DNA of 64,000 nucleotides from Alistipes sp. (GTDB lineage: Bacteria > Bacteroidota > Bacteroidia > Bacteroidales > Rikenellaceae): positions 1 to 64,000 of the forward strand of contig JAFYQY010000013.1 in the NCBI GenBank assembly GCA_017559685.1, given 5' to 3'. The notes under the pieces are model-generated. The model was not told the DNA's origin, made no database searches, and saw only the letters and a list, made by a program, of their open reading frames with translations. Of the stretch, positions 17,476 to 25,878 are shown piece after piece (the stretch's first letter is position 1; each line of letters opens with the position of its first letter). A program made the translations under genes and the position numbers.

Positions 17476-19305
17476 ATGTATAAATCGCTGAAAGATTTCG
17501 TTGAAAAGTTAGAGGGAGCTGGGGAATTGATTCGTATCAGTTCCCCCGTCTCGTCGGAGTTGGAGATTGCCGAAATCACCGACCGAATGGTCAAGACCGA
17601 GGGTGGTGGCAAGGCTCTCCTATTCGAGAATACCGACAAGGTTTTTCCCGTATTGACAAACCTCTACGGCTCGGAGCGTCGAATGGCTATGGCACTCGGC
17701 GTCGAGCAACTCGGCGATATCTCGGAGCGATTGAACGACCTTGTAAACACCGTAACCTCTCCAAAGGAGAACCTTGCCGACAAATTGCGACTTCTTCCGC
17801 TTTTGGGCGAGGCGTCGCAGTGGTTTCCACGCAAGAAGAAGGGGCGTGGAGCGTGTCAGCAGGTGGTACTCACAGGCGACGACGCCAATTTGTCGCTACT
17901 CCCAATTCTGAAATGTTGGCCACACGACGGAGGACGATTTGTAACTCTTCCGATGGTGCATACCGTAGACCCCGAGCGAGGCCTTCGCAATGTGGGAATG
18001 TACCGTATGCAGGTGTTTGACGACCACACAACGGGAATGCATTGGCACCGCCACAAGACGGGAGCTCGCCACTACGAGGGTTACAAAGCCCGAGGTGAGA
18101 AGATGCCCGTATCGGTAGCGATAGGCGGCGACCCCGTATACGCCTACTCGGCAACTGCGCCACTACCAGACGGTATCGACGAGTACCTCTTGGCGGGTTT
18201 GTTGCGAGGTAAGGCGGTAAAACTCGTAAAGTGTATAACCAACGACATCTATGTGCCCGAAGATTGCGACTTTGTGATTGAGGGCTATGTCGATACTGCG
18301 GAGGAGAAGGTTCTCGAGGGTGACTTTGGCGACCACACAGGTTTCTACTCGCTCAAGGACTACTACCCTAAATTCCACGTAACGGCCATAACCCACCGCA
18401 AAGATGCTATCTACCCTGCGACAATCGTGGGTGTACCTCCACAGGAGGATGCCTACATCGCAATGGCTACCGAGCGTATTTTCCTTGCGCCAATTCGTCT
18501 TGTGATGCAGCCCGAGGTCGAGGATATGTTTATGCCATCGGCGGGTACGCAGCACAATATTACGATTATCTCGATGCGCCAGCTCTACGAGCGTCAAGCC
18601 TCGAAGGTGGCACTCGGCTTGTGGGGCGCAGGACAGATGATGTTCAACAAATATCTGCTTCTCACGCCCGCCTCGACCAATATCCGCTCGGAGGAGGAGA
18701 TGGCGTGGCTGATGCGCAACTGCGATATGCGAAAGTCGTTGATTCGTAGCGAGGGCATCTACGATGTCTTGGATCACGCTACGGCAACGTGCGGATATGG
18801 CGGAAAAATTGCACTCGATTTGACCACCGTCGCAGAGCGAGAGGATAAAATCGTATTCGACAGCGAGACATTACCGAAGGGCGTTGTGGCGAACACCACC
18901 CTGCTCGAGAAGTGGAGCACGCTCCTGCTCTTTGCCGATAACGACCTCGAAATCGACGTCAAAGCGATTACAAAGGCTTCAAACTGCAACTTCGTGGCGA
19001 TATTCGACCGTCGTGCCGAGAAGATGAGCGCAAACGATCTTTTGTGGTTGGGCGCAGCCAATACCGAGCCTACACGAGATATTGCTCTCCACGGCTCGAC
19101 ACTCATCATCGACGCCCGAGCAAAACGCCCGGGTGCAAACGACGAAAACCCATCTCGCTGGCCGAATGTGGTAACCTCCGACAAGGCGACAATCGACCTT
19201 GTGGATAGCCGTTGGGCAGAGTATGGCATTGGCGAGGCTATCCCGTCGCCATCGCAATACTACGCCACACTCAAACTCTCCGAGGGTGCCGAGTGGCACG
19301 AATAA
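17476..19305 (+). CDS. UbiD-family decarboxylase, possible menaquinone (MqnL) enzyme
   Basis: A 609-residue member of the UbiD family, which uses prenylated FMN to decarboxylate aromatic or unsaturated acids. The N-terminal region has SLKDFVEKLEGAGELIRI, and the central part contains the GDFGDHTGFYS motif near residue 280, whose acidic residues are catalytic in the family. It is longer than E. coli UbiD (497), as are many Bacteroidetes homologs. Because mqnA lies about 6.5 kb away, a role in the futalosine menaquinone route (the MqnL step) is plausible. No UbiX gene is in the window. Family secure, pathway inferred. Confidence 0.85.
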   Translation: MYKSLKDFVEKLEGAGELIRISSPVSSELEIAEITDRMVKTEGGGKALLFENTDKVFPVLTNLYGSERRMAMALGVEQLGDISERLNDLVNTVTSPKENLADKLRLLPLLGEASQWFPRKKKGRGACQQVVLTGDDANLSLLPILKCWPHDGGRFVTLPMVHTVDPERGLRNVGMYRMQVFDDHTTGMHWHRHKTGARHYEGYKARGEKMPVSVAIGGDPVYAYSATAPLPDGIDEYLLAGLLRGKAVKLVKCITNDIYVPEDCDFVIEGYVDTAEEKVLEGDFGDHTGFYSLKDYYPKFHVTAITHRKDAIYPATIVGVPPQEDAYIAMATERIFLAPIRLVMQPEVEDMFMPSAGTQHNITIISMRQLYERQASKVALGLWGAGQMMFNKYLLLTPASTNIRSEEEMAWLMRNCDMRKSLIRSEGIYDVLDHATATCGYGGKIALDLTTVAEREDKIVFDSETLPKGVVANTTLLEKWSTLLLFADNDLEIDVKAITKASNCNFVAIFDRRAEKMSANDLLWLGAANTEPTRDIALHGSTLIIDARAKRPGANDENPSRWPNVVTSDKATIDLVDSRWAEYGIGEAIPSPSQYYATLKLSEGAEWHE

Positions 19306-19308
19306 GCG

Positions 19309-20358
19309 ATGTTCAGCAAACAGAACATACGAGGCATAATTTATGTGGTGATAATTGTTGTGATTGTCGCCCTTGCTCTCTATTTGGCTCAACCCCGCAA
19401 AGGGGTAACACTTGCCGAAAGGGGACAAGCCACCGCCACCGAGGTGCGTGATACTCTCTTCGAATTCGACCCCAATACCGTAACTTACGACGAACTCGTC
19501 TTGCTCGGCTTCGACAAGCGCACCGCCGTGGGCATTGTGAAGTATCGCACCGCAGGCAAGATCTTCGGCATAGCCGAGGAGTTGGCGCTATGCTATGGCG
19601 TGAGCGACTCGATGTTCGCACGTGTGCGCCCGTATATAAAGATTGGTAAGGAGTTCGCCACAGCACCCAAAACGAGCAAAAGAGACACCCTCGAAAACCG
19701 TCGTAAATCACGCTTTTCGCCACGCCCATTCGAGCCGTTTGCGATTGATACGGTAGGCGTTGACTATCTTCGACTTATAGGCTTCTCGACACGTCAGGCC
19801 GAGGCACTTATCGAGTACCGTAATCGTGGCAAGGGCATCTTCTCGATGAACGAGTTGCGAGACTGCTACGCCGTGAGCGAGGAGATGGCCGATTCGCTCA
19901 CCCACTTCGTGATTTTGAGCGTGCGCAACCCATACGAGGGGCTCGTCGAGATAAACTCTGCCGACTCGGCAACGCTTCGCAAGGTGCGAGGAATTGGCGA
20001 AAAAACGGTGGTTGCCGTGATGGAATATCGCAAATTATTGGGCGGTTTTGCCCGAAAAGAGCAAATTGCAGAGCTAAAATGCGTTACAGAGGAGAATTTT
20101 CTGCGAATTTCTGAACAAATTTATTGCGATAGTTGCAAAATTTCAAAAATAGATATTAACTTTGCACCCGCTTATGAATTCGAGCATCATCCATATATGT
20201 CTCGAAGGGCAGCAAAACTAATTTTAGAAACAAGGGAATCGAAAGGAGGTTGGAATAGTATCGAGGAGATGCAGAGTGACGACATATTCACCGAGGAGCA
20301 GGCGAAAGCCATTGCACCCTATCTTCTTTTTGGTACTACACCACAGGAGTTCGATTAG
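19309..20358 (+). CDS. Helix-hairpin-helix (ComEA-like) protein with membrane anchor
   Basis: A 349-residue protein with one N-terminal membrane helix (about 9-28) and an extracytoplasmic part made of repeated helix-hairpin-helix units, near residues 60-110, 145-195, 215-270 and 280-340. Typical elements are ELVLLGFDKRTAVGIVKYR, LRLIGFSTRQAEALIEYR and LRKVRGIGEKTVVAVMEYR. Such HhH units bind DNA without sequence specificity and resemble ComEA, the DNA receptor of competence. comEC is at 36 kb. The gene begins 3 bp after the UbiD gene. A role in DNA uptake is inference. Confidence 0.82.
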   Translation: MFSKQNIRGIIYVVIIVVIVALALYLAQPRKGVTLAERGQATATEVRDTLFEFDPNTVTYDELVLLGFDKRTAVGIVKYRTAGKIFGIAEELALCYGVSDSMFARVRPYIKIGKEFATAPKTSKRDTLENRRKSRFSPRPFEPFAIDTVGVDYLRLIGFSTRQAEALIEYRNRGKGIFSMNELRDCYAVSEEMADSLTHFVILSVRNPYEGLVEINSADSATLRKVRGIGEKTVVAVMEYRKLLGGFARKEQIAELKCVTEENFLRISEQIYCDSCKISKIDINFAPAYEFEHHPYMSRRAAKLILETRESKGGWNSIEEMQSDDIFTEEQAKAIAPYLLFGTTPQEFD

Positions 20359-20450
20359 CTAAAATTTCGGAAAACGCCAATGGCTGTAAGGCGCTAAACA
20401 TCAGCCAAAAAGCAAACAGAATACAAACAACAAAAGAAAGAGAAAATATT

Positions 20451-20645
20451 ATGATTATTATGCCAGTTAAGGAGGGCGAGAACATCGAGCGTGCCCTCAA
20501 AAAGTTTAAGCGTAAGTACGAGCGTACAGGTGTTTTGAAGGAGCTCCGTGCTCGTCAGTACTTCACAAAGCCTTCGATTGCAAAGCGAGACAAGATGGCT
20601 CACGCTATCTATGTAGAGCAGTTGCACCGTCAGGAGCAGGAGTAA
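20451..20645 (+). CDS. rpsU: 30S ribosomal protein S21
   Basis: A 64-residue basic protein with the family pattern PVKEGENIERALKKFKRKYE. It is a small-subunit protein near the anti-SD region, important for initiation. The first ATG (MIIMPVKEG) is preferred because relatives start with MIIVPVKEG. It is followed by a strong terminator. In many Bacteroidales rpsU precedes xerC and hpf; here those genes are 30 kb away. Confidence 0.95.
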   Translation: MIIMPVKEGENIERALKKFKRKYERTGVLKELRARQYFTKPSIAKRDKMAHAIYVEQLHRQEQE

Positions 20646-20667
20646 TCGCCTGAACGATACTGAACGA

Positions 20668-20697
20668 AAGGAATCGACAATGTCGGTTCCTTTTTTT
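20668..20697 (+). terminator. Rho-independent terminator after rpsU
   Basis: Arms AAGGAATCGAC (20668-20678) and GTCGGTTCCTT (20682-20692) pair with one G-T wobble around a 3-nt loop and run into eight or more Ts. A GCTTTTAGCCGTTCGC box (20699-20714), related to boxes after other terminators, follows at once. Confidence 0.88.
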
Positions 20698-20809
20698 TGC
20701 TTTTAGCCGTTCGCTTTTTTCTTTTAGTTATCTTTCCCTTAACACCCTTGCTTCGATCTCTCCCCAAAAAACTTTTTTCTTTTTTTATTAAAAAAAGGAA
20801 ATTTTTTAG

Positions 20810-20879
20810 TACCTTTGTCTGAAATTATGGCATAAAGATGTGCGCCAAAACCCCCTTATACACCGCTTCGGGGGGGGGG
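20810..20879 (+). promoter_or_regulatory. Promoter and G10 tract upstream of the surface lipoprotein
   Basis: TACCTTTG (20810-20817) is a -7 box that would start a leader of about 125 nt. Within that leader, 20870-20879 is an uninterrupted run of ten G. A C5 run at 20851-20855 could pair with part of it. Homopolymer G runs of this length are prone to slippage, so expression of the next gene may vary between cells. No ORF crosses the tract, so any effect would be on RNA structure or promoter output, not on reading frame. Confidence 0.55.
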
Positions 20880-20949
20880 TAAAACACTGATAATTAGACG
20901 ATTAAAATCAAAACATACAAACTTTATTATTAACTAAAACCAAAAAACA

Positions 20950-23900
20950 ATGAAAAATTTGACAAAAATTTTCTTTGCGGTTGTGGCGGGAATGTTCGCA
21001 TTCTCTTGCGTAACAGGCACAATCGAGGATCCAACAATCGAGGTTGGTAATGCGGCAACTACCGAGATTACCGTTTCGTTGGAGGAGTCGAAGACCCAGC
21101 TCGGAGACAAGGATGCTGAGGGTAAGTATCCGCTCTACTGGAGCGCTGGCGACGCTATCGCAGTTAACGGCGTGGCATCACAGCCATTGGCGGAGAGCTT
21201 CGACGGTCAGGCTTCGGCATCGTTCACCTTCAACGGCGAGGTTGTTCGTCCATTCAACGCAGTTTACCCTGCACCAGCTGAGGGCGTAACCGCAGCTGAG
21301 GGCTTGTACCCTGTAACCTTCTTGGCTACTCAGGTGTACACCGAGGGTACTTTCGCAGCAGGCGCAGCTCCAATGTACGGCTACGCAGCAGCAGCAGAGG
21401 GCGAGGCAGAGCAGCCATTGCAGCTCAACCACCTCACAGGTGTTCTTCGTTTCGCTATCAAGGGCGAGAAGACATTGTCGAGCATCGTTATCACTGCTGA
21501 GAAGCCTATCGCAGGTAACTTCGACGTTAACTGCCAGACTGGCGAGTTGACAGCACACGCTGACGCTTCGAACACCGTAACCGTAACTTTCGGTGAGGGC
21601 TTGGCACTCGGCGCAGAGGCTACTCCAATCTACGTAGCAGTTCCTGCAGGCGAGCACGGTCTCTACAACATCGTAATCACTTCGACCGAGGGCGAGTCGA
21701 TGGTTGTTAAGTTTAACAGCGAGAGCAAGCCTGTAAAGGTTGGCGTTGTTAAGGAGTTCGGCGAGTTCATCTACGTTCCTAGTGTAGCTACAGCACCACA
21801 GGGTGAGCTTATCATCACCAACGAGGCTGATATGAAGCAGCTCTCTACTTGGGCTGAGAACGGTATGTTGACAGAGGTTACTTCGGTTAAGGTTGCTGGC
21901 AATATCGATATGTCGAAGATTGCTAACTGGGCTCCAATCGTAAACTTCCCTGCAATCACCTTCGATGGTGGTAGCGCAGAGGGCTATGCAATCAGCGGTT
22001 TGACAGCTCCTTTGTTCGAGGCTGTTGACGGTGCAACTCTCAAGAACGTGAAGCTCACAGGCGTAAACATCACCGAGACTGCTCGTTTGCACGTAGGTTC
22101 GCTCGTTTGCGATGCTGTAAATACAACTATCTCGAACTGTTCGGCTGATGGTGCGCTTACTTACACTTGCGCTACAGCGATTGTAGGTGCAAAGAACACA
22201 TCGCAAGGAGTGGGTGGTATGATTGGTGCTTTGACTGGCGCATCAACCCTCACAAATTCTACCAACAGCATCAATGTTACAATCACTAAGTATGCTGCAT
22301 CGTGCGACACTAAGGTCTATAATCCTTTTGCAGCAATGGTTGGATACGCTCAGGGTACATCTTCTAAGCACATTGTAATTTCTAACTGTACAAACTTGGG
22401 CTCTGTTCACTCTAAGGTTAAGTCTATTACCAATGTTCAGCCGGCAATGGCTGCCTTTGTAGGTCTTGCACAATTTGTTGATTTTACCAACATCACAAAT
22501 GGTAAGGAGGGTGACACCACTTACGGTAATGCAACCTTCGATTTGGCTCAATCTTGTGTTGGTGCCGCTGCTGTTATTGGTGCTTGTAAGAATATCAACG
22601 TCAATGGTATTACAAACTACGGATCGCTTGCTTATAAGGCGTCGATTAGCTATCCTTATGTTGCTGTTGTTATCGGTACTTGGTGGGGAAATGACAATAA
22701 GGCTAACTCTACAGCTGCCAATATCGTTAACTATGGAAAGCTTACTGCTGCAAAGGCGACAGGTGGAAACGGTACTCCTTACATTGGTAGTATTATTGGT
22801 CGTTCGGCGACAAGCTCTTCTGTCATCACATTGAAAGATTGTGTTAATCACGGCGATATTACCATTTCTACAAATTATGCATTGACAGGTGGTAGCAGTT
22901 TAACCCTTGGTGGTATTGTTGGTGGTGCTACAAATGTTGTATTTGAGAATTGCGACAACAACGGTGTTATAACATTGAATGGAACTGTAAATACTGCTTG
23001 GACCTACGATAATAAGGGAGTGGAGACAGAAATTACTTCATATCTCTATTTTGGTGGTATTGTAGGTAAGCACGATGCTGGTTCATTGACTTTGTGTGAT
23101 AACAATGGTGCACTCAATATCAATACAACAGTTGTCCAAGCACACATTGGAGGTGTTGTAGGATATGCAAAGCCAACATCATTTACTAAGAATCATAACC
23201 ACGGCGATATTACTGTTGCAGGTACTATTCTTAAGAATACAGGTTTCTGCGGTATTGGCTCTTCATTGAGCTGTGCTGTTGACCAGTGTTCAAATACCGG
23301 TGATATTACAGTATCGGCAAGCTCGACAAATGATGCTAATAAGGGTGCTTACTATATTTGTGGTCTTGGTTGGACAAGTAACTATGCTCACAAGAACTTC
23401 ACAAATAGCGGAAATATCACCTTCACAGGTCAGAACTATAAGAATGTATTTATCTCGGGTGCGGCATATGTTCCAAGCAAAAATCTTAAGAATGTTCACA
23501 ATACCGGTACGATAAAGGCTAATGTTAAGGATTTGGCTACTTCATTGCAGATTGGTGGTATTGGCCGTACATTGTCGGGTGGCTCGTTCGAGAATTGTAC
23601 CAATAGCGGTGATATCGTGTTCGAGGGTTCTAGTAAGGCTGATGTATATCTCGGTGGTTTGGCTGCTGTTATTGACGGCGAGATTACAACAGTTGGTGAA
23701 GGCTGTACCAATAGCGGTAATATTAAGTTCCTCGGAACAACCACAAAGACTGCGGGTGTCGGAGGTTTTGCAGGTAAAATATCGAAGACTATTACCTCAA
23801 TTACAACTTTGAAGAATACAGGTACTGTAACCAACTACGATGCAACTTCGAACAAGATCGGTAAGGGTGGAGAATGCTTTTATGTTGGTGGCTGTCTTGG

Positions 23901-24387
23901 TACTACAAGCGTAGCACAGAGCGCAGCTATGGTAAATACCGGTGACGTTTATGTTCGTACTAACGATGGTGCTAGCTTGGGAACTGTTGCTTATGTTGGT
24001 GGTGTTGTTGGTAACACTACAGCACTTATTTCGAACGCAGCAGCTGACTGCGACGTTGCAGCTATCGGCTTGGTTGAGGAGTTGGGTAAGGCAGGTGTCG
24101 GTATGATTGTCGGTGTACACCGTAGCGCTACTGCTGCATTGGTTGACAAGTGTAAGGTAGGTGGCCGCTATGCTCTTGTAGAGAAGAACGGTCAGCCAGA
24201 CTGGATTACAATCTCTCCATCGTTGTTCCAGGAGGAGGATGCAGGTGGTAACGTTGTCGTAATCGATGGCTTCGCTCCATTCTGGACAAAGATCTATGGT
24301 GGTAATTGGGCAGAGGCTAACGCAAACAACTGCGACAACTGTACTTACGAGTCGGCTAACCCTGCAGTAGCACCAGCAGCATTGTAA
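20950..24387 (+). CDS. Large surface lipoprotein: fimbrillin-like N-terminus plus Gly-rich repeats
   Basis: An 1145-residue lipoprotein (signal ends in FAFSC, Cys20). Residues about 30-275 resemble Mfa-like/fimbrillin modules: TQLGDKDAEGKYPLYWSAGD, a YWSAGD-type motif, then LNHLTGVLRF. Residues about 300-1090 are a solenoid of repeats, each with a GGIVG or GGMIG turn followed by LTNSTN, FENCDNNG or FENCTNSG, which resembles GLUG-type beta repeats. The C-terminal 50 residues lack repeats. It is probably displayed on the outer membrane and involved in adhesion or pilus-like assembly, but this is inferred. Codon use in the repeat part (about 22.2-23.9 kb) is AT-richer than in both ends, suggesting a mosaic gene. 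The leader carries a G10 tract. Confidence 0.75.
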   Translation: MKNLTKIFFAVVAGMFAFSCVTGTIEDPTIEVGNAATTEITVSLEESKTQLGDKDAEGKYPLYWSAGDAIAVNGVASQPLAESFDGQASASFTFNGEVVRPFNAVYPAPAEGVTAAEGLYPVTFLATQVYTEGTFAAGAAPMYGYAAAAEGEAEQPLQLNHLTGVLRFAIKGEKTLSSIVITAEKPIAGNFDVNCQTGELTAHADASNTVTVTFGEGLALGAEATPIYVAVPAGEHGLYNIVITSTEGESMVVKFNSESKPVKVGVVKEFGEFIYVPSVATAPQGELIITNEADMKQLSTWAENGMLTEVTSVKVAGNIDMSKIANWAPIVNFPAITFDGGSAEGYAISGLTAPLFEAVDGATLKNVKLTGVNITETARLHVGSLVCDAVNTTISNCSADGALTYTCATAIVGAKNTSQGVGGMIGALTGASTLTNSTNSINVTITKYAASCDTKVYNPFAAMVGYAQGTSSKHIVISNCTNLGSVHSKVKSITNVQPAMAAFVGLAQFVDFTNITNGKEGDTTYGNATFDLAQSCVGAAAVIGACKNINVNGITNYGSLAYKASISYPYVAVVIGTWWGNDNKANSTAANIVNYGKLTAAKATGGNGTPYIGSIIGRSATSSSVITLKDCVNHGDITISTNYALTGGSSLTLGGIVGGATNVVFENCDNNGVITLNGTVNTAWTYDNKGVETEITSYLYFGGIVGKHDAGSLTLCDNNGALNINTTVVQAHIGGVVGYAKPTSFTKNHNHGDITVAGTILKNTGFCGIGSSLSCAVDQCSNTGDITVSASSTNDANKGAYYICGLGWTSNYAHKNFTNSGNITFTGQNYKNVFISGAAYVPSKNLKNVHNTGTIKANVKDLATSLQIGGIGRTLSGGSFENCTNSGDIVFEGSSKADVYLGGLAAVIDGEITTVGEGCTNSGNIKFLGTTTKTAGVGGFAGKISKTITSITTLKNTGTVTNYDATSNKIGKGGECFYVGGCLGTTSVAQSAAMVNTGDVYVRTNDGASLGTVAYVGGVVGNTTALISNAAADCDVAAIGLVEELGKAGVGMIVGVHRSATAALVDKCKVGGRYALVEKNGQPDWITISPSLFQEEDAGGNVVVIDGFAPFWTKIYGGNWAEANANNCDNCTYESANPAVAPAAL

Positions 24388-24424
24388 TTAACAGGATTGT
24401 AGAATTGTAAAAAAGGAAATGACT

Positions 24425-24577
24425 ATGAAAAAGAATATTTTGAGCTATTCTGCTCCTGAGGTAAATGTTTTCGAGGTTGTAGCCGAGCGTGGCTACAACG
24501 TAAGCGAACCAATCATCGGTGGCACAGGCGCCACACTCCCTGGCTTCGGCTCGGAGAACGATGAGTTGATTTACTAA
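24425..24577 (+). CDS. Small 50-residue protein after the surface lipoprotein
   Basis: ATG at 24425 opens a 50-codon ORF, 37 bp after the lipoprotein stop, ending in TAA just before a strong terminator. The product starts MKKNILSYSAPEVNVFEVVA, has a middle ERGYNVSEP, a Gly-rich stretch IIGGTGATLPGFG and an acidic end SENDELIY. It has no membrane segment. Short proteins with this pattern (basic start, E-V-E core, S-rich Gly linker, acidic tail) occur widely in Bacteroidales near surface genes, from my general knowledge. Function is unknown. The shared terminator suggests cotranscription. Confidence 0.65.
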   Translation: MKKNILSYSAPEVNVFEVVAERGYNVSEPIIGGTGATLPGFGSENDELIY

Positions 24578-24585
24578 AAGAAATT

Positions 24586-24609
24586 GCGGGGCCTTCGGGC
24601 TCCGCTTTT
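24586..24609 (+). terminator. Rho-independent terminator after the small protein gene
   Basis: GCGGGGCC (24586-24593), loop TTCG, and GGGCTCCGC (24597/98-24605) form a GC-rich stem followed by TTTT and further T-rich sequence. Confidence 0.88.
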
Positions 24610-24620
24610 CTTTTAGTAAA

Positions 24621-24690
24621 GTGAGTAGTTAGTAGTTAGTAGTTAGTAGTTAGTAGTTAGTAATTAGTAATTAGTAATTAGTAGTTAGTA
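24621..24690. repeat. Heptanucleotide tandem repeat, ten units
   Basis: Ten head-to-tail 7-bp units: GTGAGTA once, GTTAGTA five times, ATTAGTA three times, GTTAGTA once. After a T-run, the sequence continues with ACGGCG, AGTAG-caaa-CTACT and CTACTAATTACT (24698-24733), which can pair back with the repeat, and then CGCCGT (24743-24748). The stretch 24610-24785 holds no gene. Confidence 0.9.
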
Positions 24691-24785
24691 GTTTTTTACG
24701 GCGAGTAGCAAACTACTCTCTACTAATTACTCTCTTTTTTTGCGCCGTAGGCGTGACGCCATTCACTACTTTTCCGCTCTCCGTT

Positions 24786-25766
24786 TTACAGCCACTTCTT
24801 GTAGCGGAAGTACCCCATCGTAAGTCCCGATGCGAGAATCATCAAGCCGATAGCGAAGAGGTAGCCGACAGGAATTGTCCAGCCATTGACCTCCCAAACC
24901 CACTCCAGCTCGGGCATAAACTTGAAGTTCATACCATAGACACTCGCAACCAATGTCGCAGGCATAAAGACCACAGCTGCCACCGAGAAGATCTTCACAA
25001 CCTCGTTCTGCTCGATGTTGATAAGGCCGAGCGCCGAGTCCTGGATATAGTCGAGACGCTGGAACGAGAAGTCGGTGTGCGAAATCAACGAGTTTACGTC
25101 CTTAATCATCAACTGAAGGCGTGGATAGATATCGTTAGGGAATCGCTCGCTTCGCAAGATACCCGAGAGGATACGCTGGCGGTCGAAGATATTCTCACGC
25201 AAGATCATCGTACGCTCCTGCAAGGTGTTGATGCGATGGATCACAGCCTTGTCGATAGAGTCCTCCTTGTTGATACCCTTCGAGAGCGCCGAAACTTGGC
25301 GACCTACCATCTCGACGAGGTCGGCATCGAAGTCGATACGCACCTCGAGCAACGAGATAAGGATGTGATAACCAGTCGAGAAACTGCGATAGTTCATCTG
25401 CAAGCGCTTCTCCGCCTCACGGAAGGTACGCATATCGGCCTGACGCACCGACACGAGCACACCCTCGTTCGAGAGGATAAACGACACAGGCTCAACCTCG
25501 AAGCTATCGCCCGTTGGAACGAAGAAGTTCGAGTTCGAGATAATAGCATTCTCGGTCTCAGAATACTTTGAGGTTGACTCAATCTCCTCGACCTGCTGTT
25601 TGGTTTGGAGACTTATCTCCATAAAGTTTTCGACAGCCTTTTGCTCCTTGATTGTAGGCTGCACCATATCGATCCAGAGAATATCGTCAAAGCCGAAATC
25701 GTCCAAGAGTTCGGTGTCGGCATTGCGGATAATCTTGTTGTATTGCTTCAAGTAGACAGTAATCAT
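24786..25766 (-). CDS. corA: CorA-family magnesium/cobalt transporter
   Basis: A 326-residue pentameric divalent cation channel. A long cytosolic N-terminal alpha/beta and helical funnel covers about 1-260. Two C-terminal membrane helices flank the selectivity motif GMN (278-280, in YGMNFKFMPE). The basic tail (FRYKKWL) is typical. It is the second minus-strand gene after mqnA, with a 112-bp gap containing two dyads. Length is normal. Confidence 0.95.
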   Translation of the reverse strand: MITVYLKQYNKIIRNADTELLDDFGFDDILWIDMVQPTIKEQKAVENFMEISLQTKQQVEEIESTSKYSETENAIISNSNFFVPTGDSFEVEPVSFILSNEGVLVSVRQADMRTFREAEKRLQMNYRSFSTGYHILISLLEVRIDFDADLVEMVGRQVSALSKGINKEDSIDKAVIHRINTLQERTMILRENIFDRQRILSGILRSERFPNDIYPRLQLMIKDVNSLISHTDFSFQRLDYIQDSALGLINIEQNEVVKIFSVAAVVFMPATLVASVYGMNFKFMPELEWVWEVNGWTIPVGYLFAIGLMILASGLTMGYFRYKKWL

Positions 25767-25782
25767 CTCTTTTCCATTTTAA

Positions 25783-25866
25783 GAGACCGTCGGTCTCATA
25801 GGTTTAACTTCGATTTTTTTGATTGTAGGGCGTGTTCGGTAGAAGTTTTATCAAGAGCCCGAACAC
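25783..25866 (-). promoter_or_regulatory. Two inverted repeats between mqnA and corA
   Basis: 25783-25797 is a perfect dyad, GAGACCG-t-CGGTCTC, 17 bp upstream of the corA ATG, suited to an operator or a leader hairpin. A second pair, GTGTTCGG (25832-25839) and CCGAACAC (25859-25866), lies just after the mqnA stop and could act as a processing hairpin or weak terminator, but no T-run follows on the minus strand. Confidence 0.45.
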
Positions 25867-25878
25867 AACAGATTACCT

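Noticed and set aside
24621..24690. Heptamer array considered as a CRISPR
   Set aside because: Units are 7 bp with no spacers, and no cas gene is present. It is a microsatellite-like repeat.
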